Source: Pegoplata infirma
Lineage: Eukaryota; Arthropoda; Insecta; Diptera; Anthomyiidae
NCBI GenBank assembly: GCA_963921195.1
Contig: OY992540.1
Location: 135,272,694-135,336,693, forward strand
Length of the DNA stretch: 64,000 nt
Reading direction: 5' to 3'
The notes under the pieces were generated by a model, which made no database searches, was not told the origin of the DNA, and saw only the letters and a program-made list of their open reading frames with translations. The position numbers and the translations under genes were made by a program. Positions 23,893-36,636 of this stretch are shown piece by piece; the stretch's first letter is position 1, and each line of letters begins with the position of its first letter.

Positions 23893-24936
23893 CCATGTGC
23901 AGTTAATATTGGAGGGGGGCTTCACACTCAAATTTTTTTTTTTTTTTTTTTTAATCGAGTTTTTTTTGATTTTTATTAAAAACTCTGATTAATTTTTATT
24001 AAAAAATAAAAATTGTTTTAGTCGACCTTTAAAATATTATATTTTGAGTAGGTTTAATCTAGCTCTAGGAATATCTTCCTTTACTTATTAAAAATTATTT
24101 TTCTGCTTAAATTGATTTATTTTGTTTATATTTGCAAGCCGATACTTGTTTTTAAACTTGTCAGATTCTATTGTCAAAACTATTAAGCAAATATAAAACT
24201 ATACTAAAATGAAAATTGCCAATGTTCAAACAAAAATATTAATACATATTTAACTCTACCCTCATTGAGAATTAGAAGAAAAAAGTTGTATATTCTCTTA
24301 CAAGGGAAGTCTCCCTAGTGTCACCCGCGGATCTTTATGGAATTAATTTTATTTTGTAGAGCAGAAAAAATAAAGGGACTCGTATTTCGTTTAGCGGCCC
24401 AAATTCATATTTAGGGGGTAAAAAGGAGGGGGGAAGACAAGGCCATTTTTCAGTTTTTTTCGTTTATCTCCTATATTATGCAAAGAAACCTAGTCATGTG
24501 ACATACCAAATGAAAGGTCTTTGGAAAGCCTTTCTACGTGTGCTAAGATCTTGTCCAAACATGCACAACTTTTCGTCATATTGAGTAAAATACCAAAATT
24601 TTAAGACATTTTCGTTAATAAGTCAAAAAATATTAACTTCTTTGGCCAATTGTTAGCACCACGAGATAGGTATTTTTAATACCTTTAATCTGATACCACA
24701 CATGCCTATATTAATTTTGTTTAAATAGACGTAAATCGTAAAAAACTGAAAAAGGGGAAATTCCCCTCATATAAATCGACCCCCCCCCCCTAAAAATGAG
24801 TTTGGGCCGCTAAAAAAATACGTGTCGAATTAATTTTCGTTCTTAACAACATATCCAAATTTCATGAAGATCGCAGGGTGACACCAGGGATACTTCCCTT
24901 GTTAGTTTGATCACGACTGTCAAACAACCAACAAAT
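23893..24936. repeat. Duplicated repeat block, copy 1 (holds the CAAGGGAAG element)
   Basis: Begins CATGTGCAGTTAATATTGGA and continues through TCGACCTTTAAAATATTATA to AGTTTGATCACGACTGTCAA. Copy 2 lies at 27148-27578. A related block, inverted, appears near 32380-32480. Confidence 0.65.
24301..24901. mobile_element. 601-bp TIR element, ends CAAGGGAAGTCTCCCT, 3-bp TSD TTA (copy 2)
   Basis: Nearly identical to the copy at 16725-17324, with the same orientation and ends. The TSD is TTA (24298-24300 and 24902-24904). The host repeat without the insertion is present near 27538 (TTCTCTTAGTTTGATCACG), so the target site is read directly. Confidence 0.8.
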
Positions 24937-25408
24937 TTATTAAATGCATTTTTTATCTTTTTTTAGAACACGATAAAGATGTCACAGATAGGAATAATAT
25001 TTTTTTATGAATATATATCATTAAAAGCAACATTACAACTTAAACCGTTGCTTGTCAAAACTAAAAAAAAAATATTTGTTAAAAATGTTTTACTGTAGGA
25101 CCCCAACGGCTCCAAAATTTTTTTTAGAACTGAAAGCCTTATCCCACCAAAATCAAATTTTTTGTCGTGAATATGCTAACCAAGTAATATTATTATAAAT
25201 AACAAAAAAATTAAAAATCAAAAATTTTTTTTTTTGGTTTGTATGGAAAAATGATTTTTAAGTCCCCGCTCTTTAAGGCCCCGTCGCGTAGGAAAGGCGT
25301 GGTAGTAGGGGCGTAACATTTTTCCTGAGTTATTTTTTAGTCAAATGGAAAAAAATGAGTGGGTACCGTCTCAACATTTCCAAAATAAGGGACACTCTAA
25401 TGAGCATA
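24937..25408. other. Unassigned AT-rich stretch
   Basis: No coding region or recognised repeat. A GC-richer piece near 25264-25310 (CCCGTCGCGTAGGAAAGGCG) stands out from its surroundings. Confidence 0.4.
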
Positions 25409-26576
25409 CACTCAAAAAATTATGTTAGTAAAATCAACTGAAAATGTCAGTTAAAATAACTACTTTGTAAGTTGTTTTGGGGTCAACTACTTTTTCAGTT
25501 AAATCAACTAACAATGTTTGTTATTTTAACTGACAAAAAACAACAGACTTATTTAGTAAAAACTACTTACATTTGTAGTCAAAACAACTAAAATGTAGTA
25601 AAAATAAAATAATCAATATATAATTTTTGTTTTTAAAAAAAAATTGAAGACCAAATTTTTTCCAAGTTTTTTTTTTTTTAAAAAAGTTGCGAAAAATAAA
25701 AAAATAACAAAAATTTATTTTTATTTTTTGGAAAAAACTTTGAAAATTTTTCAGAGATAAAAAAATAAAATTAACTACTTTAAATAACTGTTACTACACT
25801 CAAAAAAAAGAAACTGTAAAGTTAGCAAAAAATTTAGTTAAATTTAACTAAAAAAGCACCTGATTTTGGGCCTACTAAATTTTTAGTTAATTTAACTAAA
25901 AATATTTAGCTAACTTTTCGTAGAATGAATGTAGCAAAAAAAACCGTAACTTTAATTAAAAATTTAGCTGAAATTTCGTAACGTTTTTATATACATATAT
26001 TAACAAAAAAATTAGTTGAATTCAGCTAAACTTTTTGTTACTTTTCGTAAACTAAAATTTGCAAAATATTTTGTAAAAAATTGTAAGTTTATTTTTTCTG
26101 TTTTTTCATCAGCTTAAGTAGAACTTATGAGATTCGCATTGGAGGCTACACAAGAAATTTCACTTAACAAATTTGTTACGAAAAATCAGCAAATTAAATA
26201 GTAAAAATTCGTAAACTCAGTTTTGAAGTCAACAAAAAAAATTAATTCAAAATTTGTTCAAAACTAGTATTTTCGTAAATTGAACTTAACTAAAAAAAGT
26301 AGTTAAAACGCTGATTTTAACTAAAAATTTGCTAAAAAGCCAGTAAACTCGAGTTAACAAAAAAAAATTTGTTAACTTTACAGTTTTATTTTTTTGAGTG
26401 TACATTACAGTACTTTTTTGTTAGTTATTCAAAAAAAAAACGACTTAAAATAACTAACAGAAATATTTGTTTGATATTTTTCATACAAAAACAACTGACT
26501 TTGTAGTTGAAAACAACTAACTACTGTAAAATATACAAACAACTAACATTTAGTAACTTACATAATTTTCTGAGTG
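25409..26576. mobile_element. Family C MITE split by family J element
   Basis: Left end CACTCAAAAAATTATGTTAG, right end CTGAGTG at 26576. The insertion at 25797-26400 interrupts the TTACTACATTACAGTAC part that is intact in other C copies. Confidence 0.75.
25797..26400. mobile_element. Family J TIR element (CACTCAAAAAAAAGAAACTG), TA TSD
   Basis: 604 bp. Ends CACTCAAAAAAAAGAAACTG and, reverse complemented, CACTCAAAAAAATAAAACTG. TA at 25795-25796 and 26401-26402; uninterrupted family C copies show the target once. The interior repeats TTTAACTAAAAATTT-type text. Confidence 0.78.
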
Positions 26577-26588
26577 CATGTGCAGTTA

Positions 26589-27147
26589 CACTCAGAAAAT
26601 TATGTAAGTTACTACATGTTAGTTGTTTGTATATTTTACAGTAGTTAGTTGTTTTCAACTACAAAGTCAGTTGTTTTTGCATGAAAAATATCAAACAACT
26701 ATTTCTGTTAGTTATTTTAAGTAGTTTTTTTTTTGAATAACTAACAAAAAAGTACTGTGATGTAGTAACAGTTATTTAAAGTAGTTAATTTTATTTTTTT
26801 TGTATCTCTGAAAAATTTTCCAAAAAATAAAAATAAATTTTCGTTTTTTTTATTTTTCACAACGTTTTTTTTTTTTAAAACTTTGAAAAAATTTGGTCTT
26901 AAAATTTTTTTCTGAAAAATTAAAAAAAAAATATATTTATTAATTATTTTATTTTTACTACATTTTAGTTGTTTTGACTACAAATGTAAGTAGTTTTAAC
27001 TACATAAGTCAGTTGTTTTTTGTCAGTTAAAATAACTAACATTGTTAGTTGATTTAACTGAAAAAGTAGTTGACCCCAAAACAACTCACAAAGTAGTTAT
27101 TTTAACTGACATTTTCAGTTGATTTTACTATCATAATATTTTGAATG
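26589..27147. mobile_element. Family C MITE, TA TSD with empty site in the window
   Basis: Flanks are CATGTGCAGTTA and TAATATTGGAGG; the uninterrupted CATGTGCAGTTAATATTGG is at 23893. It lies 12 bp from another C copy in opposite orientation. Confidence 0.8.
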
Positions 27148-27837
27148 TAATATTGGAGGGGGGCTTCACACTCTAAATTTTTTTTTTTATTTAATCGAGT
27201 TTTTTTTGATTTTTATTAAAAATTCTGATTAATTTTTATTAAATAATAAAAATTGTTTTAGTCGACCTTTAAAATATTATATTTTGAGTAGGTTTAATCT
27301 AGCTCTAGGAATATCTTCCTTTACTTATTAAAAATTATTTTTCTGCTTAAATTGATTTATTTTGTTTATATTTGCAAGCCGACACTTGTTTTTAAATTTG
27401 TCAGATTATATTGTCAAAACTACATATTTAGCAAATATAAAACTATACTAAAATGAAAATTGCCAATGTTCAAACAACAATATTAATATATATTCAACTC
27501 TACCCTCATTGAGAATTAGAAGAAAAAAGTTATATATTCTCTTAGTTTGATCACGACTGTCAAACAACCAACAAATTTATTAAATAGTCTTGGACAATGG
27601 AATCTGACAAATTCCGAAAGTCTTGCAAAAATGTTTTTGGGTTTTTATATTTGCTAAATAGTCTTGACAATGAAATCTGAAAAATTCCAAAACACGTTTC
27701 GGCTAGTTTTTGAGTTATTGCTAAATGAAAATGTGGAAAAAGTTGTATATTCTCTTAGTTTGATCACGACTGTCAAACAACCAACAATTTTGTTAAATAG
27801 TATTGACAATGGAATCTGACGTTTCGGCTAGGGAGAA
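27148..27837. repeat. Duplicated repeat block, copy 2, with short tandem repeats
   Basis: 27148-27578 repeats 23905-24936 without the CAAGGGAAG insertion. 27580-27830 then repeats AATAGTCTTGACAATGGAAT-type text three times before the retrotransposon 3' end. Confidence 0.6.
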
Positions 27838-27918
27838 GGTTAGGTTAGGGGTGGCGGAGCTCAAAATTTTGAACTCCTCGCATAGACCGGCTGGTCCATA
27901 GCAATACCACATGTTCCT

Positions 27919-30900
27919 TCAGCGACGAGGATAAAACGCGTTAGTCCATGTTGCAAACAATTTAACGCGCATAAGGTCCATAACTGCGATTTTCTCCAGA
28001 TTCTCGAGTTCTGCTTTGCCTAAAATTTGTTTGCGATGCCTGGCCAATGCGGGGCATTTGCACAGGATATGTTCAACTGTTTCATTCGTATTCGGTTCAT
28101 CACATCTTCTACAATTGGAATCAGAGATGAGTCCAATTGTTCTTGCGTGGAAAGCAATTAGGCAGTGTCCCGTGACCACTCCCGTGAGTAAACGACATTC
28201 TCTTCTGTTAAGAGAAAGTAGGTAGCGAGTTCTTTTGATCTGGTAATTCTGCTTGTACTTAACTCTCGCCATTTCCTGTTCGCCATGGAAATACACTGAC
28301 AATCACTTCTCGATCTGTAATACTGCATTGGGGGATCAATATGAACAAAGTCCCCTACCCAATCTGCACCCAGTTTTGCAAGCTCATCAGCCTTCTCGTT
28401 CCCGTCTACTCCCTTATGTCCTGGAACCCATATTAGAGCGACGAGGTTATTGCTGGATAGTTTTTGAAGATTCTCGTAGCACTCAAAGACGATTTTTTAT
28501 TTAATACAAAAGCCTCTTAGAGCTCTTAGTGCAGCTTGGCTGTCGACTTAAAAGTTTATTATTCTCTCCGATTCTCCAAGAAACTGTAAGGCTGCCTTAT
28601 TAATAGCAACTATTTCTGCCTGGAATATGCTACAGCTCAAAGGTAGATTAAAAGATTTGTGTTTATCACAGACGTCCGTAGTAAATCCCGCTCCCACTCC
28701 CGTCGATTGTTTGGAGCCGTCTGTGAAAATATTTAAAGCGTCATTTGGAATGCAAGGCCAGTTCGACCAAAATTCTCGAGTCGGAAATTCAACTTTAAAT
28801 TTCCGATCGAAAAGTAGTTTGGGCACCCTGTAGTCAGTGACAACGTTATCCAAATTGTCCATGCTACTGTTTCCAAAATTTCGGCGTCTGAGCCAATTTG
28901 ACTCTTTGAGTCTAAGGCATGCCTTATATGCCTCACCCTTAGCAAAGACGTCAATTGGCAGCAGATGCAATATCGTGTCGATGGATGCAGCTGATGTTGT
29001 TCTTAGGGCACCAGTGATACTCAGACCCATAAGCCGTTGGGCTTTTTGGAACTTACTACGAGTCACCTCCCTCTCCAGCGCTCTGTGCCAGACCATAACT
29101 CCGTAAAGTAAGATAGGTCTTACGATGGAAGTATAGATCCAGTGCGTGATCCTTGGCTCAAGTCCCCATGTCTTGCCGAACATTTTTTGCATGCATAATA
29201 TGCATTATTCGCCTTTCTCAATCGTTCATCGGTATTTTGGTTCCATGATAATTTGCTATCCAGAATAATTCCTAAAAATTTCGCATGATTTGAAAGTGGG
29301 ATTTCAACCCCGGTAACCTTGAATTTCTAAAGTTTTCGATTTTATACTTTCGTGTAAACAATACCATCTCAGTTTTCCACAGATTAACGTTAAGACCATT
29401 TTCATTAGCCCAATTCCATAACTGTTTCAGTGATCGCTCTAGCAACTCGGATATCGTGGTCAAAAATCTTCCAGTTGACATTATTACCACGTCATCAGCA
29501 TAAGCAACTACTGCCACTCCTTGCGTCTCCATTTTTTTGAGAATGGGATCCACGACCAAGAGCCAGAGTAATGGTGATAATACTCCTCCATGTGGTGTTC
29601 CCCTGGATGTATATCTTATGACTCTTTCAAGCCCCCATTCGGCTGTAACTTCTCTACAAGACAGCAGACATCCAATCCATCTTTTGATGGTTGGATTTAT
29701 GCCAGCCCTGTCCATTGCGTTTACAATTGCATCCATGCTTACATTGTTAAATGCACTTTCTATGTCCAAAAAAGCGGCTAAGGTAAATTCTCTATATTCC
29801 AAGAGATTTCTCTAAAGTGTATACGAGGGAATGAAGAGCGGTTTCTATCGACTTGCCCTGCTGATAACAGGCGCGGATCTAGGAATTTCATTTGGGGGGG
29901 GGGGGAGATTAAAAAAAAATTGTACCAAAAAATATAAATGTTTGTTTGGAAGCGGGGGGTGTGTGTGTGTGTAAATTTTTAATATGAATTTGGGTGAAAT
30001 TTTTGTATATCGAAAAAAAATTTTAAGATGTAATTCGTAAATTCAAACATTTGAAATTTTATTTGCAAATTTTAAGACCTGCTCTCGAAACGTATCATAA
30101 AATTAACAAATTAAATGTGTACAAAAATATTGATATTGCGACTTTTCACTCATTAAAAATTTATATTATGACTTTTCAGTCATAAATATTGGCTTGTGAC
30201 AATCATAGCCATTCACAACTGTGAACAGACTTGTAAACTTTTATATGTATAAAAAATCTTATTTCTCAGAAATCTTCCGAAAAAACTTTTTAATTTTTAT
30301 AAATGTTTTCTTCACAAAATTTCTCAGATGTTGATACATTTTTACTACAGAAAATCTCTTAGATTCTCAAATACTTTCATATAAAAAAATGACCCATTTC
30401 TGAGATATTTGCCTTTAGAAAAATTTTCAGATTCTAAAAGCCTTTGATATAAAAATGTTGTTTTATTCTCAGATCGAATTTTCAATAGAAAATATATTAG
30501 ATTCAACATTTTTCGCATAGAAAATGTCTCACAATCAGATTTTTCAAATTAATTTTATGGAAATAATCTGAGATTCTGTGACATTCTTTCTAAAAAAATT
30601 TTTTCCAAATTCTGATATACTTTTCTTATAAAAAACCTCTTAAATTATTCTTATATTTTTTGTATGTACAAATTTTCAGATCCTAAAAAACTATACGGTT
30701 TTAATGCCATCAAATGTTTGCCAAGGCAATTTCTTAGATTTTCAAAAATTTTTCATATAAAAAAATTATTATTGTTGGACACAGTTTTAAAAGAAAAATT
30801 TCTATGTCCAGAGACACATTTCCTATAGAAAAATTCTCAGTATCTGCCAAAAGAAAATTTTTTAGATTCTGAAAGATTATTCATACAAAATTGGTTTCAA

Positions 30901-31892
30901 TAGGAAAGTTCTAAAACATTTTTCCTATAGCAAAATCATAGATTTTGATAAACTTTTCCTATAGAAAAATTCGTAGATTCTAAAAGATTTTTCAAACAAA
31001 GAAATCCTCATATTCTTAAAAATTCTTCCATAAAAAAAGTCTAACAATAAGATTCGAAAATATATTTGAGCATAGAAAACTAAGATTCAAAGACGTTTTT
31101 CCTGTAGAAATGTTATTCGATTCTGAGAAATTTATTTGTAGAAAAACTCTTTTCAGATTCTTAAACATTCTCAGTTGCTGAGGGATTTTTTTGTATAGAA
31201 AAGTTATAAGACATTTTTCCTAAAATTTGAGATAATTTTTCAATCAAAAAATTCTTTAATTCAGAGTCAAATACATAAGTATCAAAATATTTTTTAAGGG
31301 CAAAGTCTTGACTTCTGAGACATTTTTCCATAAAAAATATTTGAGATAATACTTTTTCCTTAGAAAATGATAAGAAAAATTATTCGGTTAGAAAATGTCC
31401 ACGACTCTATTGACATTTAAGTTTCTCATATGAAATTTCATAAATTCAGAAACATTTTATGTTGAGGATTTTAAAAAATTTTTAAGACTGAGGCTATGTG
31501 TGCTGACTTAAATCATCAGCACACATATAACTCTCTTTAGGGTTTTTTACCTTTTTTCTTTCTATCTTCTTTCCTTTCCCTTCCTTTTTTCCTTTCCCTT
31601 TCTTTCTTTCTTTTTTTCCTTTTTTCCTTTTCTTTTTTTTTTTTAAATCGTTTTGGGGGGGGAGAAATCCCATTCTCCCCCCCCCCTGGATCCGCGCCTC
31701 CTGATAAGCATGTTGCGTAGCCGACAAAAAGTTTCCACCTAGGTTCTCTCTTATATAAAGATCCAGAATTCTCTTCAAAATTTTCAGAAGGATGGATGAT
31801 AAACTAATAGGACGATAATCCTTCGCAGTTGCGTGATTTATTTTACAGCTTTTCGGTATGCTAGGGAGAACAAAATATTCAAATATTATCAT
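27919..31892 (-). pseudogene. RT - RNase H polyprotein remnant of the minus-strand retrotransposon
   Basis: In 5'-3' order on the minus strand: AKDYRPISLSSILLK (near 31830), the insertion, FLDIESAFNNV (motif A, near 29755), a RGTPHGGVLSPLLW block, AYADDVV (catalytic box, near 29490), a thumb with NGLNVNLWKTEMVLFTRK, then the RNase H start IFTDGSKQSTGVGAGF (near 28710), WVPGHKGVDGNEKADELAK (near 28400), and a terminal cysteine motif GHCLIAFHARTI...NCRRCDEP...HILCKCPAL (28050-28170). A one-base frameshift lies near 29805 and further breaks near 29290 and 28545. It shares the domain order of the copies at 38-43 kb but differs in sequence, so it is a separate subfamily. Confidence 0.85.
29868..31700. 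mobile_element. hAT-like non-autonomous element inserted in the retrotransposon
   Basis: The ends are AGGCGCGGATCTAGG on the left and, reverse complemented, AGGCGCGGATCCAGG on the right. The flanks repeat CTGATAA (29861-29867 and 31701-31707), and removing the element restores a continuous RT reading. G/C runs sit just inside both ends. The interior (about 30240-31480) is a degenerate series of ~30-40-bp units built on TTTTTCCTATAGAAAA and TCTCAGATTCTGA, with no coding capacity. The interrupted-gene context makes the boundaries firm; assignment to hAT rests on the end sequence and near-8-bp duplication. Confidence 0.75.
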
Positions 31893-32029
31893 ACTTATTG
31901 GACCGCTAAATTTTCAATCCCATATTAATTGACAAGCTCGAGGCTTCGACATAAAAAAGCTCGGTGCAGCTTTTATTAAGTTGATAATTTTTTGTCTTTG
32001 ATCTTAAATCAATAAAATTAAAATATCCA

Positions 32030-32480
32030 ACAAATTTGTTAGTCTTGACAATGGAATCTGACAAATTCCGAAACACGTGTCTGCTAAGAATAAGTCTTGC
32101 AAAAATGACCAACATAAATAAATTTCAAAAAGAGAAAAATAATTTTCTAGAAAATTATTCTATGAGCATATCACCAGCAGGAATTAGGCTGAACTGGACT
32201 AAGTAAAATCATGCATGATTTCCTAAGGCGATGTCACAGTTTAGAGCGCTAGTTGGTAGCATTAAAAAAGCGCTCTAAAGATGAAGTGAAATCATGTGTT
32301 TTTTTTTAAAGATAATTGGAGCAGTCCTTAAGAGCGCTCTTTGCATGCGCTACGGTATGCTATAAAAGGATGTGCTCGATTTTTTTTCTGAGTCCTAGTT
32401 TTAATTAGTAAAAGAAAAATGACCTCGAGCTAGAATAAAGCAATAATAAAACAATTTTTATTTTTTTAATTAAACTTAAT
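32030..32480. other. Repeat remnants left of the large inverted repeat
   Basis: Continues the TTGACAATGGAATCTGAC repeat (near 32047). Around 32222-32345 is a probable MITE with AGAGCGCT motifs at both ends; at 32397-32480 an inverted piece of the block seen at 20590 and 22083. No genes. Confidence 0.4.
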
Positions 32481-34430
32481 CAGAATTATAATTGAAAAAT
32501 TTTGAATTATATCATGAAATCCAGCAAAGATTTTATAAAATCTGACCGAGGGTCTTCAAATTTATCTAATTTTTTGTACACATGTGCTCTATAGAGCCAA
32601 TTAAAAATATCCATTTTCAGTTTTTTATATTTAAAAAAAATCGCGATTTTTTCGCGAGTTTAATTTTGTTGAAAAATTGAAAAAATCAAAAAAGTATGCT
32701 ACTTTGAATAGCCATATCTTCGGAAGTATCTATCGAATTTCTTCAATTCAAAAAGCATTCGATTCAGACGATAGTCTTACTTTATATTAATGTAATAAAA
32801 AAAAGTATTTTAAAAAAAGTGCATTTTTGATGCAAATGCATTTTTTGGATGCATTTTTTAAAACTTTCTCCCCCTTCAATTTTTTTTAAACCTACATAAA
32901 TCGAAAATATAGCATTTTTTACACAAAATTGCGTACAGCTTTTTTTGTGACGGAGTTTCGTAAAAATTTTGTAATTTTTTTAAAAATACCTTATTGGTTT
33001 TTCCATACAATTTTTTCATAAAATTCATAAAATAACAAAAAAAAAATTTAGTCTAATAGTGCATTCACATTGGCGTCGAAACCCCGTTTAACGAGGTTTC
33101 GAGCCAAACCTCATTTGAAAATACGTATTTTCCCACACAAATTGAAACCTTTTTGTATTGAGGTTTCAACGAATGTACGATCGAAACCTTTTAAATTTCA
33201 TAGTTCTCCTCTTTTTTACAACTGTTATAATACAAGAAAATAAATTAAAGAAAGTGTCAAAAATAAAAAAATTAAAAATATTTAAATATTTGAATAAAAA
33301 ACAACAATAAACAAAAGATTTTAATAAATTATTTAAAAATATCCCGTAAATTAATTTATTGTGTGTTTTTTAAGCCGGTATAATCGCGAATTTTGTTCGG
33401 TAAATTTCGAAAACATGATAAGTGTCAAATTTTTCGGGTGTGAACGGTTAAGTTTTCAAAATAAAAATACGTATTTTCAACGAGGTTTCAAGGTCAGTCT
33501 GAATGTGCTATAAGGAAAAACTACGTAAGCATTTTTTAAAAAAATCACTAAAATTTTGTGAAACGCTGTCACAAAAAAAAATGTACCCAATTTTATGTAA
33601 AAAATTCTATATTTTCGATTTATGCAGGTTTCAGACAAATTGAAGGGGGAGAAAGTTTTAAAAAATGCATCCAAAAATTGCATTTGCATCAAAAATGCAT
33701 TTTTTTAAAAAAATATTTTTTGTTAGTGCATTTTTATAAAAACGGATAATCAGTTGAATCGAATGCTTTTTGAGGCGTAGAAATCCGATAGATACTTTCG
33801 AAGAAATGGCTTTTTAAAGTTACATACTTTTTTGATAAAATTGCAAAATAAATATTAAATTGATTTTTTGTATGGAAAAAATCAAATAAGTAGTTTTAAA
33901 AAAATCACGAAAATTTTTTGAAACGCCGTCACAAAAAAAACGGTACTCAATTTTGTGTAAAAAATGCCATATTTTCGAATTATGCAGGTTTCAAAAAAAT
34001 TGAAGGGGGAGAAAGTTTTGAAAAATGCATCAAAAAATTGCATTTGCATCAAAAATGCACTTTTTTTGGAAAAACTTTTTTTTATTGCATTGGTATAAAA
34101 AAGGACGAACGTTTGAATCAAATGCTTTTTGAATCGTAGAAATCCGATAGATACTTTAGCAGATATGGCTCTTCAAATTAACATACTTTTTTGATTTTTT
34201 ATATTTTTGAAGAAAATTAAATTCGCGAAAAAATCGCGATTTTTTTAAAATTAAAAAAACTGAAAATGGATATGTTTTATTAGCTTTATGGAGAATGCAT
34301 ACCGTTAATATAAAGAAAATCGAAAGACCTAAGGTCAGAAAATAGCATTTTTTATGTGTTTTCTGGTGGATTTTGTGATATTTAGAATTTTTGAAATATA
34401 ATTGAAATAAAAAATTTTAAATTATAATTT
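32480..34430. repeat. Large imperfect inverted repeat with a central MITE
   Basis: The left arm (32480-33055) and right arm (about 33870-34430) match through ATCCATTTTCAGTTTTTTAT and ATCGCGATTTTTTCGCGA; an extra copy of the arm lies at 33515-33850. Open frames here are repeat artefacts. Confidence 0.65.
33056..33512. mobile_element. TIR element (TAGTGCATTCACATTGGCG)
   Basis: About 457 bp. Ends TAGTGCATTCACATTGGCGT and, reverse complemented, TAGCACATTCAGACTGACCT; subterminal GAAACC/GGTTTC blocks. Sits in the middle of the large inverted repeat. Confidence 0.65.
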
Positions 34431-34675
34431 TAAATTTATGAAATATAATTGGAAATTTTTAATTATTTTATTACGCAAATGTGTAAAAAAATATATTTTT
34501 TGCAAATTTAAACAGCTATATGGCATTCACACTTGCGACCTTAAACAAGTTGTTCAACAAAACACCAGTATCAGAATAAAAACGTAATGGACACGGAACA
34601 AAGACTTTTTTAAACATACCCTAGTAAAAATAGTTTCGTATATAGCCATGTATAAATTGATACAAATATATCTTA

Positions 34676-36636
34676 TCTATATATATAAAAGAGTAATGTG
34701 ACTGACTGACTCACTCATCATCGCCCAGCCCAAACCGCTGAAGCTAGAGAATTGAAATTTTCCGTAGGTTCACCTCCCGGAATATAGATCCACTAAGGCT
34801 GGATTTTTGCCAATGCTGATTCTAAGGGTAAAAAACTGTACTTTTGGTACTTTTTATATCTTCTGAAATAATGGTCATAGAGACTTGAAATTTGGACTGT
34901 ATGTTCACCTCCCGGAATATAGATCCAGTAAGGCTGGTTTTTTGCCAATGTTGATTCTAAGAGGGTAAAAAGGGTAAAAAACTGTACTTTTGGTACCTTT
35001 TATATTTCCTTAAATAATGATCCTAGAAACTTGAAATTTGGAATGTAAGTTCAGCTCCCGGAATACAGATCCACTTAGACTGGAGTTTTGCCAATGTTGA
35101 TTCTAAGGGGGTAAAAAGGGTAAAAACTGTACTTTTGGTACCTTTTATATTTCTTTAAAACCTTGTCACAGAGCCTTGAAACTTGGACAGTATGTTCACC
35201 TCCCGGAATACAGATTCACTAAGGCTGGATTTTCACCAATGATGATTCTAAGGGGTTAAGAAGGGTAAAAAACTGTACTTTTGGTACCTTTTTTATTTCC
35301 TTAAATAATGGTATTAGAAACTTGAAATTTGCAATGTATATTCACCTCCCGGAAAAAAGATTCACTAAGACTGGGTTTTTGCCAATGTTGATTTAACGAG
35401 GGTAAAATGGGTAAGAAAGTGTACTTTTGGTACTTTTTTTATTTACTGAAATAATGGTCATACAAACTTGAAATTTGGAAAGTTGGATCCTCTTTTTATA
35501 AAAAGTACCTTTTATAAAAAGTACCTTTTATAAAAAGTACCTTTTATAAAAAGTACCTTTTATAAAAAGTACCTTTTATAAAAAGTACCTTTTATAAAAA
35601 GTACCTTTTATAAAAAGTACCTTTTATAAAAAGTACCTTTTATAAAAAGTACCTTTTATAAAAAGTACCTTTTATAAAAAGTAGCTTTTATAAAAAATAC
35701 CTTTTATAAAAAGTACCTTTTATAAAAAGTACCTTATATAAAAAGTACCTTTTATAAAAAGTACCTTTTATAAAAAGTATCTTTTATAAAAAGTACCTTT
35801 TATAAAAAGTAACCGATTGTTAAGGGGATAAAAAAGCGTGTGGTTATACTTATATTTCTTGAAATAATGGTTTAGAAACCTGATATTTTAAAAATAGGAT
35901 AACCTAGCACAAAAAACAGTTTTTGGAAAATTTAATTTTAAGGGGAAAAGGTGGCAAATGGTTATTTTTAGCTATCTAACTATTAAACTAAAAGCCCCAG
36001 AAATAACACCTAAGAGAAGGACATATTTTAAAATTTAAAATTTTAGAGTAAAAAGGGGTAACAGCGGTGTAAAATGGTACTTTTCATATATATAAGTTAA
36101 AGACATAGAACTTTTTATTTCTTTAACGCATATTATGCGGAGAGGAATGAAACCTACATGGAACGAAAGGAGATGGAATTGGACATGAAATGGAGTAGAA
36201 CGGGGAACGAAATGGAATAGAGCAGGGAACAATATGGAATGATACTTTGTACTCAAATTTTCGTATTTAACTTTTTTTACTCCATATTTTTTCTCTCTAT
36301 ATGTTTTTCCACTCAAACTTTTTTTATTAACATTTCTTTTTTCACTGAAATATTTATTCACTCAAAATCCCAAAACCCCATATAAGGGCTCGAAAATTGT
36401 CAATATCTTTTTTCACCGGAACGGGCATGATGACATACCAGCGAAGTTATTCAAATTTGATTGTTTAAATTATTTATTGAAATATTATTTTATCAAAGAC
36501 TTAAACGTCCACAAGTAAATAAAACAAAGACCATGTTACGTAGGGAAATTTGTTTTAAATCGATAGAGTAATCCTGATCCTTCTATTATCCTGTATTCAA
36601 TACAACCGGTAACGAAGTACCGGGATGGTAAGCTAG
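34676..36636 (+). mobile_element. Non-autonomous Helitron, inserted between A and T
   Basis: The 5' end is TCTATATATATAAAAGAG after an A (34675). The 3' end is CTAG (36633-36636) before a T, preceded by a hairpin CCGGTA-ACGAAG-TACCGG (36606-36623). TC start, CTRR end, a hairpin about ten bases upstream and A/T target are the Helitron signature. Interior: at least four or five imperfect ~165-bp direct repeats (34740-35480) built on CACCTCCCGGAATA and TGTACTTTTGGTAC, a 16-bp minisatellite (35492-35811), then GGAACGAAATGGAATAGA-type text (36120-36240). No helicase was found, so it is non-autonomous. Confidence 0.85.
35492..35811. repeat. 16-bp minisatellite, about 20 units
   Basis: Unit AAAAAGTACCTTTTAT, tandem for about 320 bp with only a few substitutions (for example near 35684, 35697, 35733, 35780). 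It lies inside the Helitron. Confidence 0.9.

Larger units (their letters stand above)
27838..31905 (-). mobile_element. Non-LTR retrotransposon (RNase H-bearing), minus strand, split by a hAT-like insertion
   Basis: The 3' end lies near 27838 (reverse complement ends in repeats of AACCTAACCT type) and the 5'-truncated end near 31905. The copy is interrupted at 29868-31700 by a non-coding TIR element. Once that is removed, the RT text joins: QHAYQ upstream at about 31710 and QGKSIETALHSLV downstream at about 29860. It sits inside the repeat that reads TTGACAATGGAATCTGAC on both sides (near 27800 and 32045). Confidence 0.83.

Noticed and set aside
31494..31700. Lysine-rich C-terminus on a minus-strand frame
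   Set aside because: It comes from the TTTCTTTCC-type tract of the hAT-like insertion joined by chance to the retrotransposon frame.
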